Part shown: positions 45,128-54,983 of the stretch, piece after piece
Layout of the letters: each line of letters begins with the position of its first letter
Numbering within the stretch: position 1 is the first letter of the stretch
Origin: Roseiarcus sp963835955
Lineage (GTDB): Bacteria > Pseudomonadota > Alphaproteobacteria > Rhizobiales > Beijerinckiaceae
Length of the DNA stretch: 64,000 nt
Assembly: GCA_963835955.1 (NCBI GenBank)
Contig: CAWIHZ010000013.1
Coordinates: 124,001-188,000, forward strand
Direction: 5' to 3'
The notes under the pieces: generated by a model
The model's database searches: none
What the model saw: only the letters and a program-made list of their open reading frames with translations
What the model was told of the DNA's origin: nothing
Program-made: the position numbers and the translations under genes

Positions 45128-47038
45128 TCAGATCGTCGACGAGGCTCTGCCGGAGCGATCGCCAAAACCCTCAATAGCCGCCTCCGCCTGCGCGAGATCG
45201 GCCAGATTCGCCTTTATGTCCTGCAATCGGGCAAAATTTCGCTCGCTCGGCTCGGCCGCCAGCGACCCCTCCGCGAGTTTGAGCTCCCTATTTAGCGACC
45301 CGGCCCGTCGATGCAAGGCCAGGCTTTGGCGCAGGACATGATCGGCGTCCGAAATCGCAGCCTCGGCCCGAAGGCACCACCAGTTCGGCATCTTGGACGC
45401 CAGCGCCAGAATGCGCGCGCGCTCTTCGGCCCGCCCGGCGGCCTTCAGCGCTTCCGCGAGGGTTTCGGGCGAGTTGAGCGCGTCGGGCGGCGCGGCGACG
45501 AGCGCATCGCGGAAGGCGGCGAGGCCGCGGCCGGCGAAATCGATCGCCGCCAGCTCCTCTCCATGCCGCTCCAAGAGCGAAGGATGGCCGAGCGCGATCG
45601 CCAGGATCATGACTTCGCGCGCCGGCTCGCGCGTCCGGCGGGCGAGCTTGTGTTGCGCCGGCAGGGGCGTTTCGGCCAGGCCAACGCGGGGTCCGCGCAA
45701 CGGGAACGGATTTTGGCGCCGCGCGGCGAAGGAGGGCCTCGCTCCGCCTGCGCGCCCGGCGGAGCGGTCATCGCCGAAGAATGACGCCAGCCGCCGCTGC
45801 ATGTCGGCCTGATAATGGCGGCGCAGGGCGCCGTCGGTTATCGCAGCCGTGGCGTCGGCGAGGCGGCGCTCCAGGGCGGCGCGCCGTTCGGGGGTGTCGA
45901 AAAGCTGGCCCTCGCACTCGCGCGCGAACAGCAAATCGGCGAACGGCCGCACGCCCTTGAGAACTTCGGCGATCGCCGACGGGCCGCTGGCGCGGATCAG
46001 GTCGTCCGGATCCTGGCCCTCCGGCAGGAGCGCGAATTGCAGGCTTTTGCCGGCGCCGATCAGCGGCAACGCCATCTCGATGGCGCGAAAGGCCGCCTTG
46101 CGTCCGGCGCTGTCGCCGTCGAAGCACAGGATCGGCTCGCTCGCCATCGTCCACAGCAGCGCACATTGGTCGGGCGTCAGCGCCGTGCCGAGCGGCGCGA
46201 CGACGTTGGCAAATCCGGCCTCGGCCATCGAAATCGCGTCAATATAGCCTTCCACGACAATGACTTCGCCGCTGTCGTGCGCCGGCTTCCGCGCCCGGTG
46301 ATGATTGAACAGCAATGCGCCCTTGTGGAAGAGCGTGGTCTCCGGCGAGTTGAGATACTTGGCTTTGGCCGCAGGATCCATCGCCCGCCCGCCAAAGGCG
46401 ATGACCCTGCCGGAGCGATCATGGATCGGAAACATCACCCGATCCCGGAATCGGTCGTAAGGGACGGCGACCTCCTCGCCGTGCACCAGCAGCCCCGCCT
46501 CGATCATCTGATCGGCCCCGACGCCCTGGCCCGCGAGCGCGTCGCGCAGAGCGAAGCGCTCGGAACTCGAGTAGCCGAGCGAGAAGCGCTTTTGCACCGC
46601 CGGCCCGAGGCCGCGGTCGGAGAGATAGCCGCGCGCCCTGGCGCCGGCCGGCTGTTGCAGGTTCGCCTCGAACACGCGCGCGGCCATCGTCAGCGCCTCG
46701 AGAAGGCTCGCGCGCCTCGCTTCCTGCTCGGCCGCCTCGCCGCTTGGGCGCGGCAGCGGCACGCCGGCAAGAGCCGCCAGCCGCTCGACCGCGTCCGGAA
46801 AACTCAAACCTTCGGTCTCGATCAGGAAAGTGAAGATGTCGCCATGCTTGCCGGACGAGAAGTCGTGGAAAAAGCCCTTCTGATCGTTGACGAAAAACGA
46901 GGGCGTCTTCTCGGCGTTGAACGGCGAGAGGCCTACCCACTCCCGACCCTGTTTGCGCAATTTGACCCGCGCGCCCACGACTTCCGACACCGGAAGCCGG
47001 GCGCGGATCTCGTCGAGAAAGGAAAGCGAGAACTTCAT
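45128..47038 (-). CDS. dnaG: DNA primase DnaG
   Basis: A 636-residue primase that makes RNA primers for DNA replication. N-terminal zinc-ribbon region SPFNAEKTPSFFVNDQKGFFHDF (39-61) is present but the usual zinc ligands are replaced: no CPFH and no CFGCG cysteines. The TOPRIM catalytic core has EVIVVEGYIDAISMAEAG and ILCFDGDSAGRKAA (Glu, Asp-x-Asp). A C-terminal helicase-binding domain follows. Full length. rpoD starts 210 bases downstream of its stop, the typical rpsU/dnaG/rpoD-style arrangement without rpsU. Confidence 0.94.
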   Translation of the reverse strand: MKFSLSFLDEIRARLPVSEVVGARVKLRKQGREWVGLSPFNAEKTPSFFVNDQKGFFHDFSSGKHGDIFTFLIETEGLSFPDAVERLAALAGVPLPRPSGEAAEQEARRASLLEALTMAARVFEANLQQPAGARARGYLSDRGLGPAVQKRFSLGYSSSERFALRDALAGQGVGADQMIEAGLLVHGEEVAVPYDRFRDRVMFPIHDRSGRVIAFGGRAMDPAAKAKYLNSPETTLFHKGALLFNHHRARKPAHDSGEVIVVEGYIDAISMAEAGFANVVAPLGTALTPDQCALLWTMASEPILCFDGDSAGRKAAFRAIEMALPLIGAGKSLQFALLPEGQDPDDLIRASGPSAIAEVLKGVRPFADLLFARECEGQLFDTPERRAALERRLADATAAITDGALRRHYQADMQRRLASFFGDDRSAGRAGGARPSFAARRQNPFPLRGPRVGLAETPLPAQHKLARRTREPAREVMILAIALGHPSLLERHGEELAAIDFAGRGLAAFRDALVAAPPDALNSPETLAEALKAAGRAEERARILALASKMPNWWCLRAEAAISDADHVLRQSLALHRRAGSLNRELKLAEGSLAAEPSERNFARLQDIKANLADLAQAEAAIEGFGDRSGRASSTI

Positions 47039-47234
47039 TCCCGACAGATTGGCGGCGCACGAGGCTTTAGCAAGCGGGCGGCCGCGTTGTCCCCTGCTTT
47101 CGCGCCGCTATCGTCCTCGGCGTCTGACGGCCGCCCGCGCCCCAAAGGCGCAAAACGCGCAAGCGGGGCGCGTCTCAGCGGTCGCGGGCTCATGCTTGGA
47201 AAGCCGACCCACGGCAAATCGTTCACTCCCGATC

Positions 47235-50102
47235 CTATGTCGGCGAGGCGCCCATCAGCTTGCGCACGGCCGCCGCGTTCATCGGCTGACCAAAGGCCGT
47301 CCCCTGAGCGAACTGACAGCCGATCTGGGCGAGTTCGACGGCGTCCAACTCCGTCTCCGCGCCCTCGGAGATGACATCCATCCCAATCTCCTGCGCCATG
47401 GCGACGATCGAGCGCAGGATCGGCGAACGCCCGCCGACGGCGTTGGGCCGGACCAGCGAGGCGTCGATTCTCATCGCGTCGAAGCGAAACTGCGGCAGGC
47501 GCCCGAGCGAGGTATATCCGGCCCCGAAGCGGTCGAGCATGAGCGCGGCGCCGATTTCGCGCACGCGCTGCAGCAGCGCCGCGGCGTATTCGGGATTTTC
47601 CATCACCAGGCTTTCGGCGACCGCGAGCCTGAGCGATCCGCGCTGGACGAAATGGCCGCCGAGCGCGTCGCGCACGTCGGTCAGGAGATCGTGGCTCAGC
47701 ATCTGACGCGAAGACGCGGCGACGGTCGCGAAGATGGGCGGATGGACCTCGAGCGCCTTTTGCCACGCCGCCAGTTCGCGAGTGGTCGCCTCCAGCGCAT
47801 AGGCGCCGATGTCCCCGCACGCTCCGGTCGATTCGGCGATTGGGCCGAACTCCTCCTCGTCGATGACGCCGAACCTTGGATGACGCCAGCGCACCAGGGT
47901 CTGGAACCCTGCGACGGTGCGATCTTCGAGGCGAACGATCGGCCGAAACAAAACCGTCATCTCTCCGCGATCGAGCGCGCGCCGGATGTCGTTCTCGAGC
48001 GCCTGCCGGTCGGAACGCTGAGAGCGCATGACCCGGGCGAAGATCTCAACCCGATCGCCGCCCGCCTTCTTCGCGTTGGCAAGCGCGAGCTGGGCGTCAG
48101 CGAGAAGGTCGCTGCCCTTGGCGTGGAGTTTTCGGTCGTAGACCGCCGCGCCAATCGAGACGGTGAGGGCGATTTCCCGCTCGCCGAAACTGATCGGCGC
48201 CGCCAGGGCCGTGCGCAGGTTCTCGATCCGGGCCAGCGGGTCGGATGGCGGGGACTCGGTGAACACGATCGCGCCGAACTGGTCGCCCGAGAGGCGCGCA
48301 AGCGTGTCGCCCGGCTTCAGATCGCGCGCCACCCGCCGTGCGACCGTCAGCAGGGCGGCATCGCCGATCGACAGTCCGTAAGAATCGTTGATGCTCTTGA
48401 AGGCGTCAATGTCGATTACAAGCGCCGTCGGCGGGCTCACGTCCGGTTTCTGCGCCAGATGGAGTGCTCCGCTCAGCCGGTCGTAGAACAGCTCACGATT
48501 CGGAAGCCCGGTCAGATTGTCATGAATGGCGTCATGAAGCATGCGTTCTTCGGCCGATTTGATCTCGGTCACGTCCGCCAGCGAGCCGATGACGCGAACC
48601 ACCTCCCCATCGGCGCTGACCACCGGCCGCGCTTTCAGCACGTACCAGAAATAATGGCCGTCCGAACCGCGCAGACGCAGATCATGGTTGATCCGCCCGG
48701 AGCGCTGGTGCAGGAGCCCGTCGAGCGCTAAAGTATAACGATCTCGATCGAGCGGATGAAGGACGTCGAGCCATCCCGCCGCCGGCCCTTCGAGCGCGCC
48801 GGGCTTGAGCCCCAACTGGCTCTCGATCGCCTCGCTGCCGCTGACTTCGTCGGTCACGACATTCCAGTCGAAAATCGCCTCCCCCGATCCCGTCATCGCG
48901 AGCGAACGGCGCTGGCTGTCGCCGCCGACCTCCCCTCCGGCTCCGGCGCCGGAGAAGGCGAACTGCATCACCGTGAAGCCGATCAGCATCACGATCAAAA
49001 CCAGGCCGCCGACCAAGCCGGGCGCCGCGAGGTCGTTGGTCAGATAGCCGAGCGCGGCGGCGCCGGCCGCCACGACCCAGACCGTCAGCAGATACCAGGT
49101 CGGAATCAGCATCACCGCGCGCTCGGATCCGCGCGCGGCCAAGCTCAAGATGAGCAGAAGCCCGACGCCGGCGACGGTCGCGATCGAGATGCGCGCGACC
49201 CCCGCCGCGACCGGAGGGTTGAAGACGGAAAGACCGACCACCGCCGCCATCAGCAGCACCCAGACCAGCGCGAAATGGGTATATCGCACATGCCACCGGC
49301 GCAGGTTGAGATAGGCGAACAGGAATACGATGAGGGTCGCGGCGATCGTCGCCTCGACGCCCGCGCGCCATATGCGCTCGGTGGCGTCCTCGAGCCCGAA
49401 CATCTTGCGCCAGAATCCGAAATCGATGCAGACATAGGCGAACACCGCCCAGGCGAGCGCCGCGGCGGCGGGGAAGATCATTGCTCCGCGCACGACGAAG
49501 ACGATGGTCAGGAACAGGGCGAGAAGCCCAGCGATGCCGATCAGGATGCCCTCGTAAAGCGTGAGGCTGGTCGATTTGTCCTTGAAGGCGTCCGGCTCCC
49601 ACAGATAGAGCTGCGGAAGCGACGGGGTTCGCAATTCCGCGACATAGGTCACCGTAGTTCCCGGATCGAGCGTCAGACGAAAGACATCCGCCTCCGGGTT
49701 GTCTTCACGTTCAGGAGCGGCGCCCTGGCTGGCGGTGATGGTGGTGATTCGAGACGACCCGAGATCGGGCCAGACAACGCCCGAGCCGACAAAGCGAAAG
49801 TGCGGCGCGACGATCAGGCGCGTCAGCTGCTCGTCGGAATCGTTGGTCAGCGCGAACACGATCCAGGAAGGCTGCGCTCCAGGTTCGAGCGCGCTGACTT
49901 CGATGCGGCGGACAATGCCGTCCGCGCCGGGCGCGGTCGAGACCTGAATTTTGTCGCCCTGGGCGCTGTGGCGTTCGACGGCATGGGTGAGGTCGATGGC
50001 GTCGGAATCGGGCGAAACTCTGACCGATTGAACCGCGAACGCCGGCCGGCAGCTTGCGACAACCAAGGCGAGCAGAACCGCGAGTCGAACGAGGACAGGC
50101 AA
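47235..50102 (-). CDS. Membrane signalling protein with PAS, degenerate GGDEF and EAL domains
   Basis: About 955 residues from TTG 50102 (AAGGAAC six bases upstream; a GTG at 50204 would overlap the rimJ-like gene). A signal-anchor (PVLVRLAVLLALVVASCRPAFA) leads to a periplasmic beta domain (about 25-190), seven membrane helices (about 190-395, 7TMR-DISM-like), a PAS domain (about 420-525), a GGDEF domain (about 535-700) and an EAL domain (about 710-950). The GGDEF signature reads LSGDQF and the EAL signature reads FQT instead of E-A-L, DDFG is DRFG and the usual N of SVNLS is missing, so neither cyclase nor phosphodiesterase chemistry is expected. It may act as a c-di-GMP receptor or scaffold. 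Confidence 0.85.
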   Translation of the reverse strand: MPVLVRLAVLLALVVASCRPAFAVQSVRVSPDSDAIDLTHAVERHSAQGDKIQVSTAPGADGIVRRIEVSALEPGAQPSWIVFALTNDSDEQLTRLIVAPHFRFVGSGVVWPDLGSSRITTITASQGAAPEREDNPEADVFRLTLDPGTTVTYVAELRTPSLPQLYLWEPDAFKDKSTSLTLYEGILIGIAGLLALFLTIVFVVRGAMIFPAAAALAWAVFAYVCIDFGFWRKMFGLEDATERIWRAGVEATIAATLIVFLFAYLNLRRWHVRYTHFALVWVLLMAAVVGLSVFNPPVAAGVARISIATVAGVGLLLILSLAARGSERAVMLIPTWYLLTVWVVAAGAAALGYLTNDLAAPGLVGGLVLIVMLIGFTVMQFAFSGAGAGGEVGGDSQRRSLAMTGSGEAIFDWNVVTDEVSGSEAIESQLGLKPGALEGPAAGWLDVLHPLDRDRYTLALDGLLHQRSGRINHDLRLRGSDGHYFWYVLKARPVVSADGEVVRVIGSLADVTEIKSAEERMLHDAIHDNLTGLPNRELFYDRLSGALHLAQKPDVSPPTALVIDIDAFKSINDSYGLSIGDAALLTVARRVARDLKPGDTLARLSGDQFGAIVFTESPPSDPLARIENLRTALAAPISFGEREIALTVSIGAAVYDRKLHAKGSDLLADAQLALANAKKAGGDRVEIFARVMRSQRSDRQALENDIRRALDRGEMTVLFRPIVRLEDRTVAGFQTLVRWRHPRFGVIDEEEFGPIAESTGACGDIGAYALEATTRELAAWQKALEVHPPIFATVAASSRQMLSHDLLTDVRDALGGHFVQRGSLRLAVAESLVMENPEYAAALLQRVREIGAALMLDRFGAGYTSLGRLPQFRFDAMRIDASLVRPNAVGGRSPILRSIVAMAQEIGMDVISEGAETELDAVELAQIGCQFAQGTAFGQPMNAAAVRKLMGASPT

Positions 50103-50139
50103 AACCGTTCCTTTGGCGCCGGCGCCGCGCAAGTCAATC

Positions 50140-50751
50140 TCAGTCAAGCTTGGGCGCCGCCGGTCGCGTCCGTTGGTCGCCGTCGACCAGCGCGAAAAGC
50201 ACATGATCGCGCCACGCCCCGTCGATCTTGAGGAACGCCCGCGCGTAACCCTCGCGGCGAAAGCCGTTTCGCTCCAGGAGAGCGACGGACGGCGCGTTCT
50301 CGGGGATGCAGGCCGCCTCGATTCGATGCAGCCGCAGCCTCGAGAATGCGAAATCCACGATGGTCGCGACCGCCCGCGTCATGCGCCCCCTGCCGGCGTG
50401 GGGCGCCCCCATCCAATAGCCGAGCGTCCCCGCTTGCGAGACGCCGCGCCGCACGCCGCCCAGCGTAATTCCGCCCAGCAAATCGTCTGACGTCTGATCG
50501 AAGATCAGGAACGCATAGGCCTCGTCGCGCGCGATGTCCTCGTCCTGTCGGCGCAGGCGACGGCGGAATGCGGCCCGGGTCAAGTCGTCGTCCGGCCAAG
50601 TCGGCTCCCACGGTTCGAGATATGCGCGGCTCGTTGCACGAAGTCTCGCCCAAGGGGCGAAGTCCGCCGGCGTCGCGGGACGCAGATACAGACCCTCGCC
50701 ACGCACCAGCGGCTCGGGACTCGCCGATCGAGTCAAGCCGAAGAGCGCCAT
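50140..50751 (-). CDS. RimJ/RimL-type GNAT N-acetyltransferase
   Basis: A 203-residue GNAT acetyltransferase of the RimJ branch: LYLRPATPADFAPWARLRATSRAYLEPWEP at the start, GTLGYWMGAPHAGRGRMTRAV (acetyl-CoA loop, about 107-127) and RIEAACIPENAPSVALLERNGFRREG (about 143-168). In E. coli RimJ acetylates the N-terminus of ribosomal protein S5, but the exact target here is inferred. Its ATG 50751 shares bases with the M16 peptidase stop (TGATG), so it is coupled to the thrC-M16 run. The next gene downstream is the signalling protein. Confidence 0.88.
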   Translation of the reverse strand: MALFGLTRSASPEPLVRGEGLYLRPATPADFAPWARLRATSRAYLEPWEPTWPDDDLTRAAFRRRLRRQDEDIARDEAYAFLIFDQTSDDLLGGITLGGVRRGVSQAGTLGYWMGAPHAGRGRMTRAVATIVDFAFSRLRLHRIEAACIPENAPSVALLERNGFRREGYARAFLKIDGAWRDHVLFALVDGDQRTRPAAPKLD

Positions 50752-52013
50752 CAAACCCCCCTCAGCGCCTCGGCGACCTTGTCGTGGCCGGGGACCTTGC
50801 CTACCGCCCCGACCGCGGCGACCGTCGGGGACGATCTAAGCATGTCCGCGCCGGTTTTGCGAACTTCCTCGACCGAGACTGCGTCGACTCGCGCCAGCAT
50901 CTCATCGAGCGAAAGCGGGCGGCCATAGGTCTGCATCTGGCGGCCGAGTTGCTGGGCGCGGGCGCCCGGCGATTCGAGGGCTGCAAGCAGCGAGACCTTC
51001 GCCTGCGCCTTGGCACGACGAATTTCCCGCTCGCCGAGTCCGTGAGCGGCCTCCGCGAGGCAATCAATCGCGGCGACGGCAACTTCGCCCGCGTCCCTGT
51101 CGGCGGAGCCGGCGTAAAGGCCGAACAGCCCAGTATCGGAATAATCCCAGTGGAACGCGTAGATTGAATAGGCGAGGCCGCGCTTCTCACGTATTTCCTG
51201 AAACAGACGGGAGGACATGCCGCCGCCGGCGGCGGCGGCGAAGATCTGGGCGGCGTCATGATCGGGCGCCGCCGCCGACCGGCCCTCGAATCCGATAGCG
51301 ACGTGTGTCTGTTCGAGGCGCTTGCGCAGCTTGCTCTCCCCGCCGCGATACGCCGCCGGCGTCTGGAGCGGCGTCTTCTCACGTGACAGGCCCTCCAGCC
51401 GGGATGCCGAAAGCGATACGATCCGGTCGTGATCGACCGCCCCCGCGGCGGCGACCACCATGGCGCCCGCGCTGTAGTGGCGGCGCAGGTAGCGATCGAC
51501 CGCTTCGCGGTCGAAGGCGCCGACGCCGTCTCGCGTTCCCAGGATTGGCCGGCCGATCGCCTGGTCCGGCCAGGCGCTCGCGGTGAGCAGATCGAACACG
51601 AAGTCGTCGGGCGTATCCTCGACCGCGCCGATCTCCTGCAGGATGACGTTTTTCTCGCGATCGAGTTCGGTTTGATCGAACTGGCTTTCGGTCAGAATGT
51701 CGCCGATGACGTCGAGCGCCAGACCTGCGTCGTCGCCCATCACCCTGGCGAAATAGACGGTGCGCTCAACGCCGGTCTCGGCATTGAGGTCGCCCCCGAC
51801 ATCCTCGATCGCCTCGGCGATGTCGCGAGCGCTTCGCCGTCGCGTGCCCTTGAACGCCATGTGCTCGAGCAGATGCGAGAGCCCGTGTTCGGCGCTGTTC
51901 TCGTGGCGAGAGCCGGCGCGGACGAACGCGCCGATCGCCGCCGTTTTCAGATGGGCCGCAGCCTCGCTGATGACGCAAAGACCGGACGGGAGAATAGTGA
52001 CCTGAACGCTCAC
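50751..52013 (-). CDS. M16-family zinc metallopeptidase (mitochondrial processing peptidase-like)
   Basis: A 420-residue M16B peptidase. The inverted zinc motif HxxEH is HLLEH in HGLSHLLEHMAFKGTRRR (about 48-65), with the distal glutamate in the REKNVILQEIGAVEDTP region. RLFQEIREKRGLAYSIYAF is the C-terminal substrate loop. It likely degrades or processes small peptides in the cytoplasm or periplasm. GTG 52013 is the natural start, and its first bases overlap the natural TGA stop of thrC at 52012-52010. In the raw sequence an extra base in thrC makes the two read as one protein, which I reject. Confidence 0.88.
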   Translation of the reverse strand: MSVQVTILPSGLCVISEAAAHLKTAAIGAFVRAGSRHENSAEHGLSHLLEHMAFKGTRRRSARDIAEAIEDVGGDLNAETGVERTVYFARVMGDDAGLALDVIGDILTESQFDQTELDREKNVILQEIGAVEDTPDDFVFDLLTASAWPDQAIGRPILGTRDGVGAFDREAVDRYLRRHYSAGAMVVAAAGAVDHDRIVSLSASRLEGLSREKTPLQTPAAYRGGESKLRKRLEQTHVAIGFEGRSAAAPDHDAAQIFAAAAGGGMSSRLFQEIREKRGLAYSIYAFHWDYSDTGLFGLYAGSADRDAGEVAVAAIDCLAEAAHGLGEREIRRAKAQAKVSLLAALESPGARAQQLGRQMQTYGRPLSLDEMLARVDAVSVEEVRKTGADMLRSSPTVAAVGAVGKVPGHDKVAEALRGV

Positions 52014-53414
52014 GCGGCGGCTCGCGCTGTTTGACGCAGGTAATCGGCCACCGCGGCGCGGTTGTTCGGCAGAACCACGATCGAACTCTCTGCGATCCAT
52101 CAAATCGGATAGGCTTGAAGGGAGCGCCGGGCGCAGGCCCGTGGCGCGCTGCACGGCGTCCGGGAACTTGGCCGGGTGAGCCGTGCCGAGCGCGATGACC
52201 GGCGTCGCCGGCGCCGCCCTGAGCGCGCTTCTCGCCGCGCCGACGCCGATTGCGCTGTGCGGGTCGATGACGACGCCGCTCTCCCGAAAGACGCGGCCCA
52301 TCTCCTCGACGCAGGCCTTCTCATCGATCCGAAGCGCGTCGAAGTCGGCGCGAATGCGTTGCAGCGTCGGCATGGGAATCGCAAACCAGCCGTCTGTGGC
52401 CAGTCCCCCCATGGACGCGCGAATCAAGTCCGGGTCCTGTCCCGACGCCTCGAACAGGAGACGTTCGAAATTCGACGAAACTTGGATGTCCATGGACGGC
52501 GATTGGGTCGCCTTGACGACCTTGGGCTCGTAACGGCCGCTTGCGAGCGCGCGGGCGAGAATGTCGTTTTCGTTGGTCGCGATGACGAGCCGCTCGATTG
52601 GCAGACCCATGCGCTTAGCGTAATAGCCCGCCAGCGCGTCGCCAAAATTGCCGGTCGGAACCGCGAACGAGACGGCGCGGTCGGGCGCGCCAAGCGCGAC
52701 GGCGCTGACGAAATAGTAGACGATCTGGGCGAGGATGCGGGCCCAGTTGATCGAGTTGACCCCCGAAAGGCTCATCTCGTCGCGAAAGGCGAGATCGCCA
52801 AACAGCTCTTTGACCATTCGTTGACAGTCGTCGAACGTGCCTTCGATCGCCAGCGCGTGGACATTGGCCTTGTCAACCGTCGTCATCTGCCGACGCTGGA
52901 CGTCGGACACTCGTCCACTCGGGTAGAGAACATAGACGTCGGCGTTCAACTGGCCACCGAAGGCTTCGATCGCCGCCGCGCCGGTGTCGCCCGACGTAGC
53001 GCCGAGAATCGTCGCGCGCGCGCCGCGCCGCCGCAGCACCCGGTCCATCGCCTGGCCGAGCCATTGCATGGCGAAGTCCTTGAACGCCAGCGTAGGTCCG
53101 TGAAAAAGCTCGAGCGCAAACAGATTGTCGTCAATTTGCACCAGCGGCGCTGTTGCGGCGTGGCGGAAGCCGGCATAGGCTTCGGCAGTCATCGCGGTAA
53201 GATCAGCGGGCGCGAAATCGTAGGCGACGAAGGCGGTCATCACGCGCGTCGCGGCTTCCGCATACGGCAAGCCTCTCAAAGCCGCGATCGCTTCTGATCG
53301 CCATTCGGGGATCGCCAGGGGCGAATAGAGGCCGCCATCGCGGGCCAGACCCGCTAGAAGCGCGTCGGCGAAACCCAACGCCGGCGCGGCGCCTCGCGTC
53401 GAAATATATTGCAC
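52010..53414 (-). CDS. thrC: Threonine synthase (apparent frameshift near its 3' end)
   Basis: A PLP enzyme that makes threonine from O-phosphohomoserine. QYISTRGAAPALGFADALLAGLARDGGLYSP starts it, PLP-lysine motif HGPTLAFKDFAMQWLGQ (about 105-121), ATSGDTGAAAIEAF and SFAVPTGNFGDALAGYYAKR are intact. About 30 codons before the expected end the frame shifts: one base on, it reads ESSIVVLPNNRAAVADYLRQ, the normal thrC C-terminus, and stops at 52010-52012. So one extra base near 52083-52093 is inferred. GTG 53414 is the start. Upstream gene of a run with the M16 peptidase and rimJ-like gene; divergent to cfa. Confidence 0.88.
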
Positions 53415-53663
53415 GAACCTGAAATCCCTGGCCGATTTGACCGTCGTCTAGCGCAAAACGCACGAAAGGTGAATGGGCGCGGACATGGTCCCAAGAATGG
53501 GGCCACACCATGACGTTTCTTTGGGCGCCGCAATGCCGGAAAGCCCCGCCTCGAAGGCTTGGGCTTGAAATTTCCCTCGAAGTTTCATTATCTAACGTCA
53601 AACGGAGCAAATGTGTCGTTCGCGCGTTGACTAACGGCGAGACGCAAGTTGGGGTGCTACGTC

Positions 53664-54917
53664 ATGTCGGTATCATTCTCGGCGCTTTTAGGGAAATTGG
53701 TGCGCAAAGGCTGCCTTGAAGTCGAGACGGCTGATGGCTCAATCCATATCTTGGGCGATGGCGTAGGTCCGCGGCTCGGGATCAGGCTTCTCGATCGCGC
53801 GGCGGAGCGCGAACTGCTGCTGGACCCCGAACTGGCGCTCGGGGAACTCTATATGGACGGTCGGATGGTCGTGACCCGTGGCGACCTGTATGACGTTCTG
53901 TTGTTGGGGATCAAGAACCTCACCGAGATAGAAGTTCTTCCGTGGGTCAAGGCTATCGACAAAATTAGGGTCGCGTTTCGGGCAATACACCAGCGTAACG
54001 ATCGTAAGCATGCTAGAATAAATATTGCGCGTCACTATGATCTTAGCTCAAAGCTTTACGATCTTTTCCTTGACGCCGATCGGCAATATTCTTGCGCTTA
54101 TTTCGAATATCCGGGCCAGTCGCTCGATGACGCGCAAACTGCGAAGAAGCGCCACATCGCCGCCAAACTGCTGCCGATGGACGGCGCGTCCGCGCTTGAC
54201 ATCGGTTGCGGGTTCGGCGGCATGGCGCTCTATCTTGCCGGCGTCGCCGGAGCGAAGGTCACCGGCGTCACATTATCGAAAGAGCAGTTCGCCGTGGCGA
54301 CGGAGCGCGCCCGGCTCGCGGGCCTTTCCGACCGGGTCGACATTCGACTTCAGGACTATCGCGACGTCGAGCAGAGTTTCGATCGCATCGTCTCGGTCGG
54401 CATGTTCGAACACGTCGGCGCCCCTGGCTACGACGAATATTTCCACACCGCCCGGCGCCAGCTCAAGGACGACGGCGTGATGCTGCTGCACGCGATCGGC
54501 CGCAACTCCGTTCCCGGCGCCACCAATCCCTGGATACGCAAATATATCTTCCCCGGCGGCTACATTCCGAGCCTATCCGAAGTCCTGCCCGCGATCGAGC
54601 GCGCCGAACTCTACGTAACCGACATCGAGATTCTTCGACTTCACTACGCCGACACGCTGCGCGCATGGCGCGAGCGCTTCCTGGCGAGACGCGACGAAGC
54701 GGCGCGGCTCTATGACGAGCGCTTCTGCCGCATGTGGGAATTCTACCTCGCGGGATCCGAGACGTCATTTCGCGCCGGCGAACACATGGTTTTCCAGATC
54801 CAGATCGCTAAACGGCAAGACGCCGTTCCCTTCCGGCGCAATTACATCGCCGAGCGCGAGGCCGAATTGCGCCGCCGGGAGGAGGAGCGGCCGCAAATGC
54901 GACAGGCGGCGGAATGA
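53664..54917 (+). CDS. cfa: Cyclopropane-fatty-acyl-phospholipid synthase
   Basis: A 417-residue SAM-dependent cyclopropane synthase that modifies unsaturated acyl chains in membrane lipids. INIARHYDLSSKLYDLFLD is the family lead-in, ASALDIGCGFGGMALYLAG is motif I, VSVGMFEHVGAPGYDEYF follows, and IFPGGYIPSLSEVLPAIE and the C-terminal FYLAGSETSFRAGEHMVFQIQ are typical. The start is ATG 53664. 249 bases separate it from divergent thrC. Substrates come from the FabA/FabB pathway present elsewhere in the window. Confidence 0.94.
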   Translation: MSVSFSALLGKLVRKGCLEVETADGSIHILGDGVGPRLGIRLLDRAAERELLLDPELALGELYMDGRMVVTRGDLYDVLLLGIKNLTEIEVLPWVKAIDKIRVAFRAIHQRNDRKHARINIARHYDLSSKLYDLFLDADRQYSCAYFEYPGQSLDDAQTAKKRHIAAKLLPMDGASALDIGCGFGGMALYLAGVAGAKVTGVTLSKEQFAVATERARLAGLSDRVDIRLQDYRDVEQSFDRIVSVGMFEHVGAPGYDEYFHTARRQLKDDGVMLLHAIGRNSVPGATNPWIRKYIFPGGYIPSLSEVLPAIERAELYVTDIEILRLHYADTLRAWRERFLARRDEAARLYDERFCRMWEFYLAGSETSFRAGEHMVFQIQIAKRQDAVPFRRNYIAEREAELRRREEERPQMRQAAE

Positions 54918-54928
54918 CGCCGAGGCGT

Positions 54929-54948
54929 GGATCGACCGAGCTCGATCC
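54929..54948. terminator. Hairpin between convergent cfa and YbjQ-like gene
   Basis: GGATCGA (54929-54935) and TCGATCC (54942-54948) form a perfect 7 bp stem around CCGAGC, directly after the cfa stop. No T-tract follows, so strength is uncertain. Confidence 0.45.
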
Positions 54949-54983
54949 GCTCCGCTCGCCGAAGGCGATGACCCCAGGAAACC

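Noticed and set aside
50751..53414. 887-residue threonine synthase-M16 peptidase fusion
   Set aside because: Shifting one base in thrC restores its normal C-terminus and a TGA stop over the peptidase GTG start, so this is two genes.
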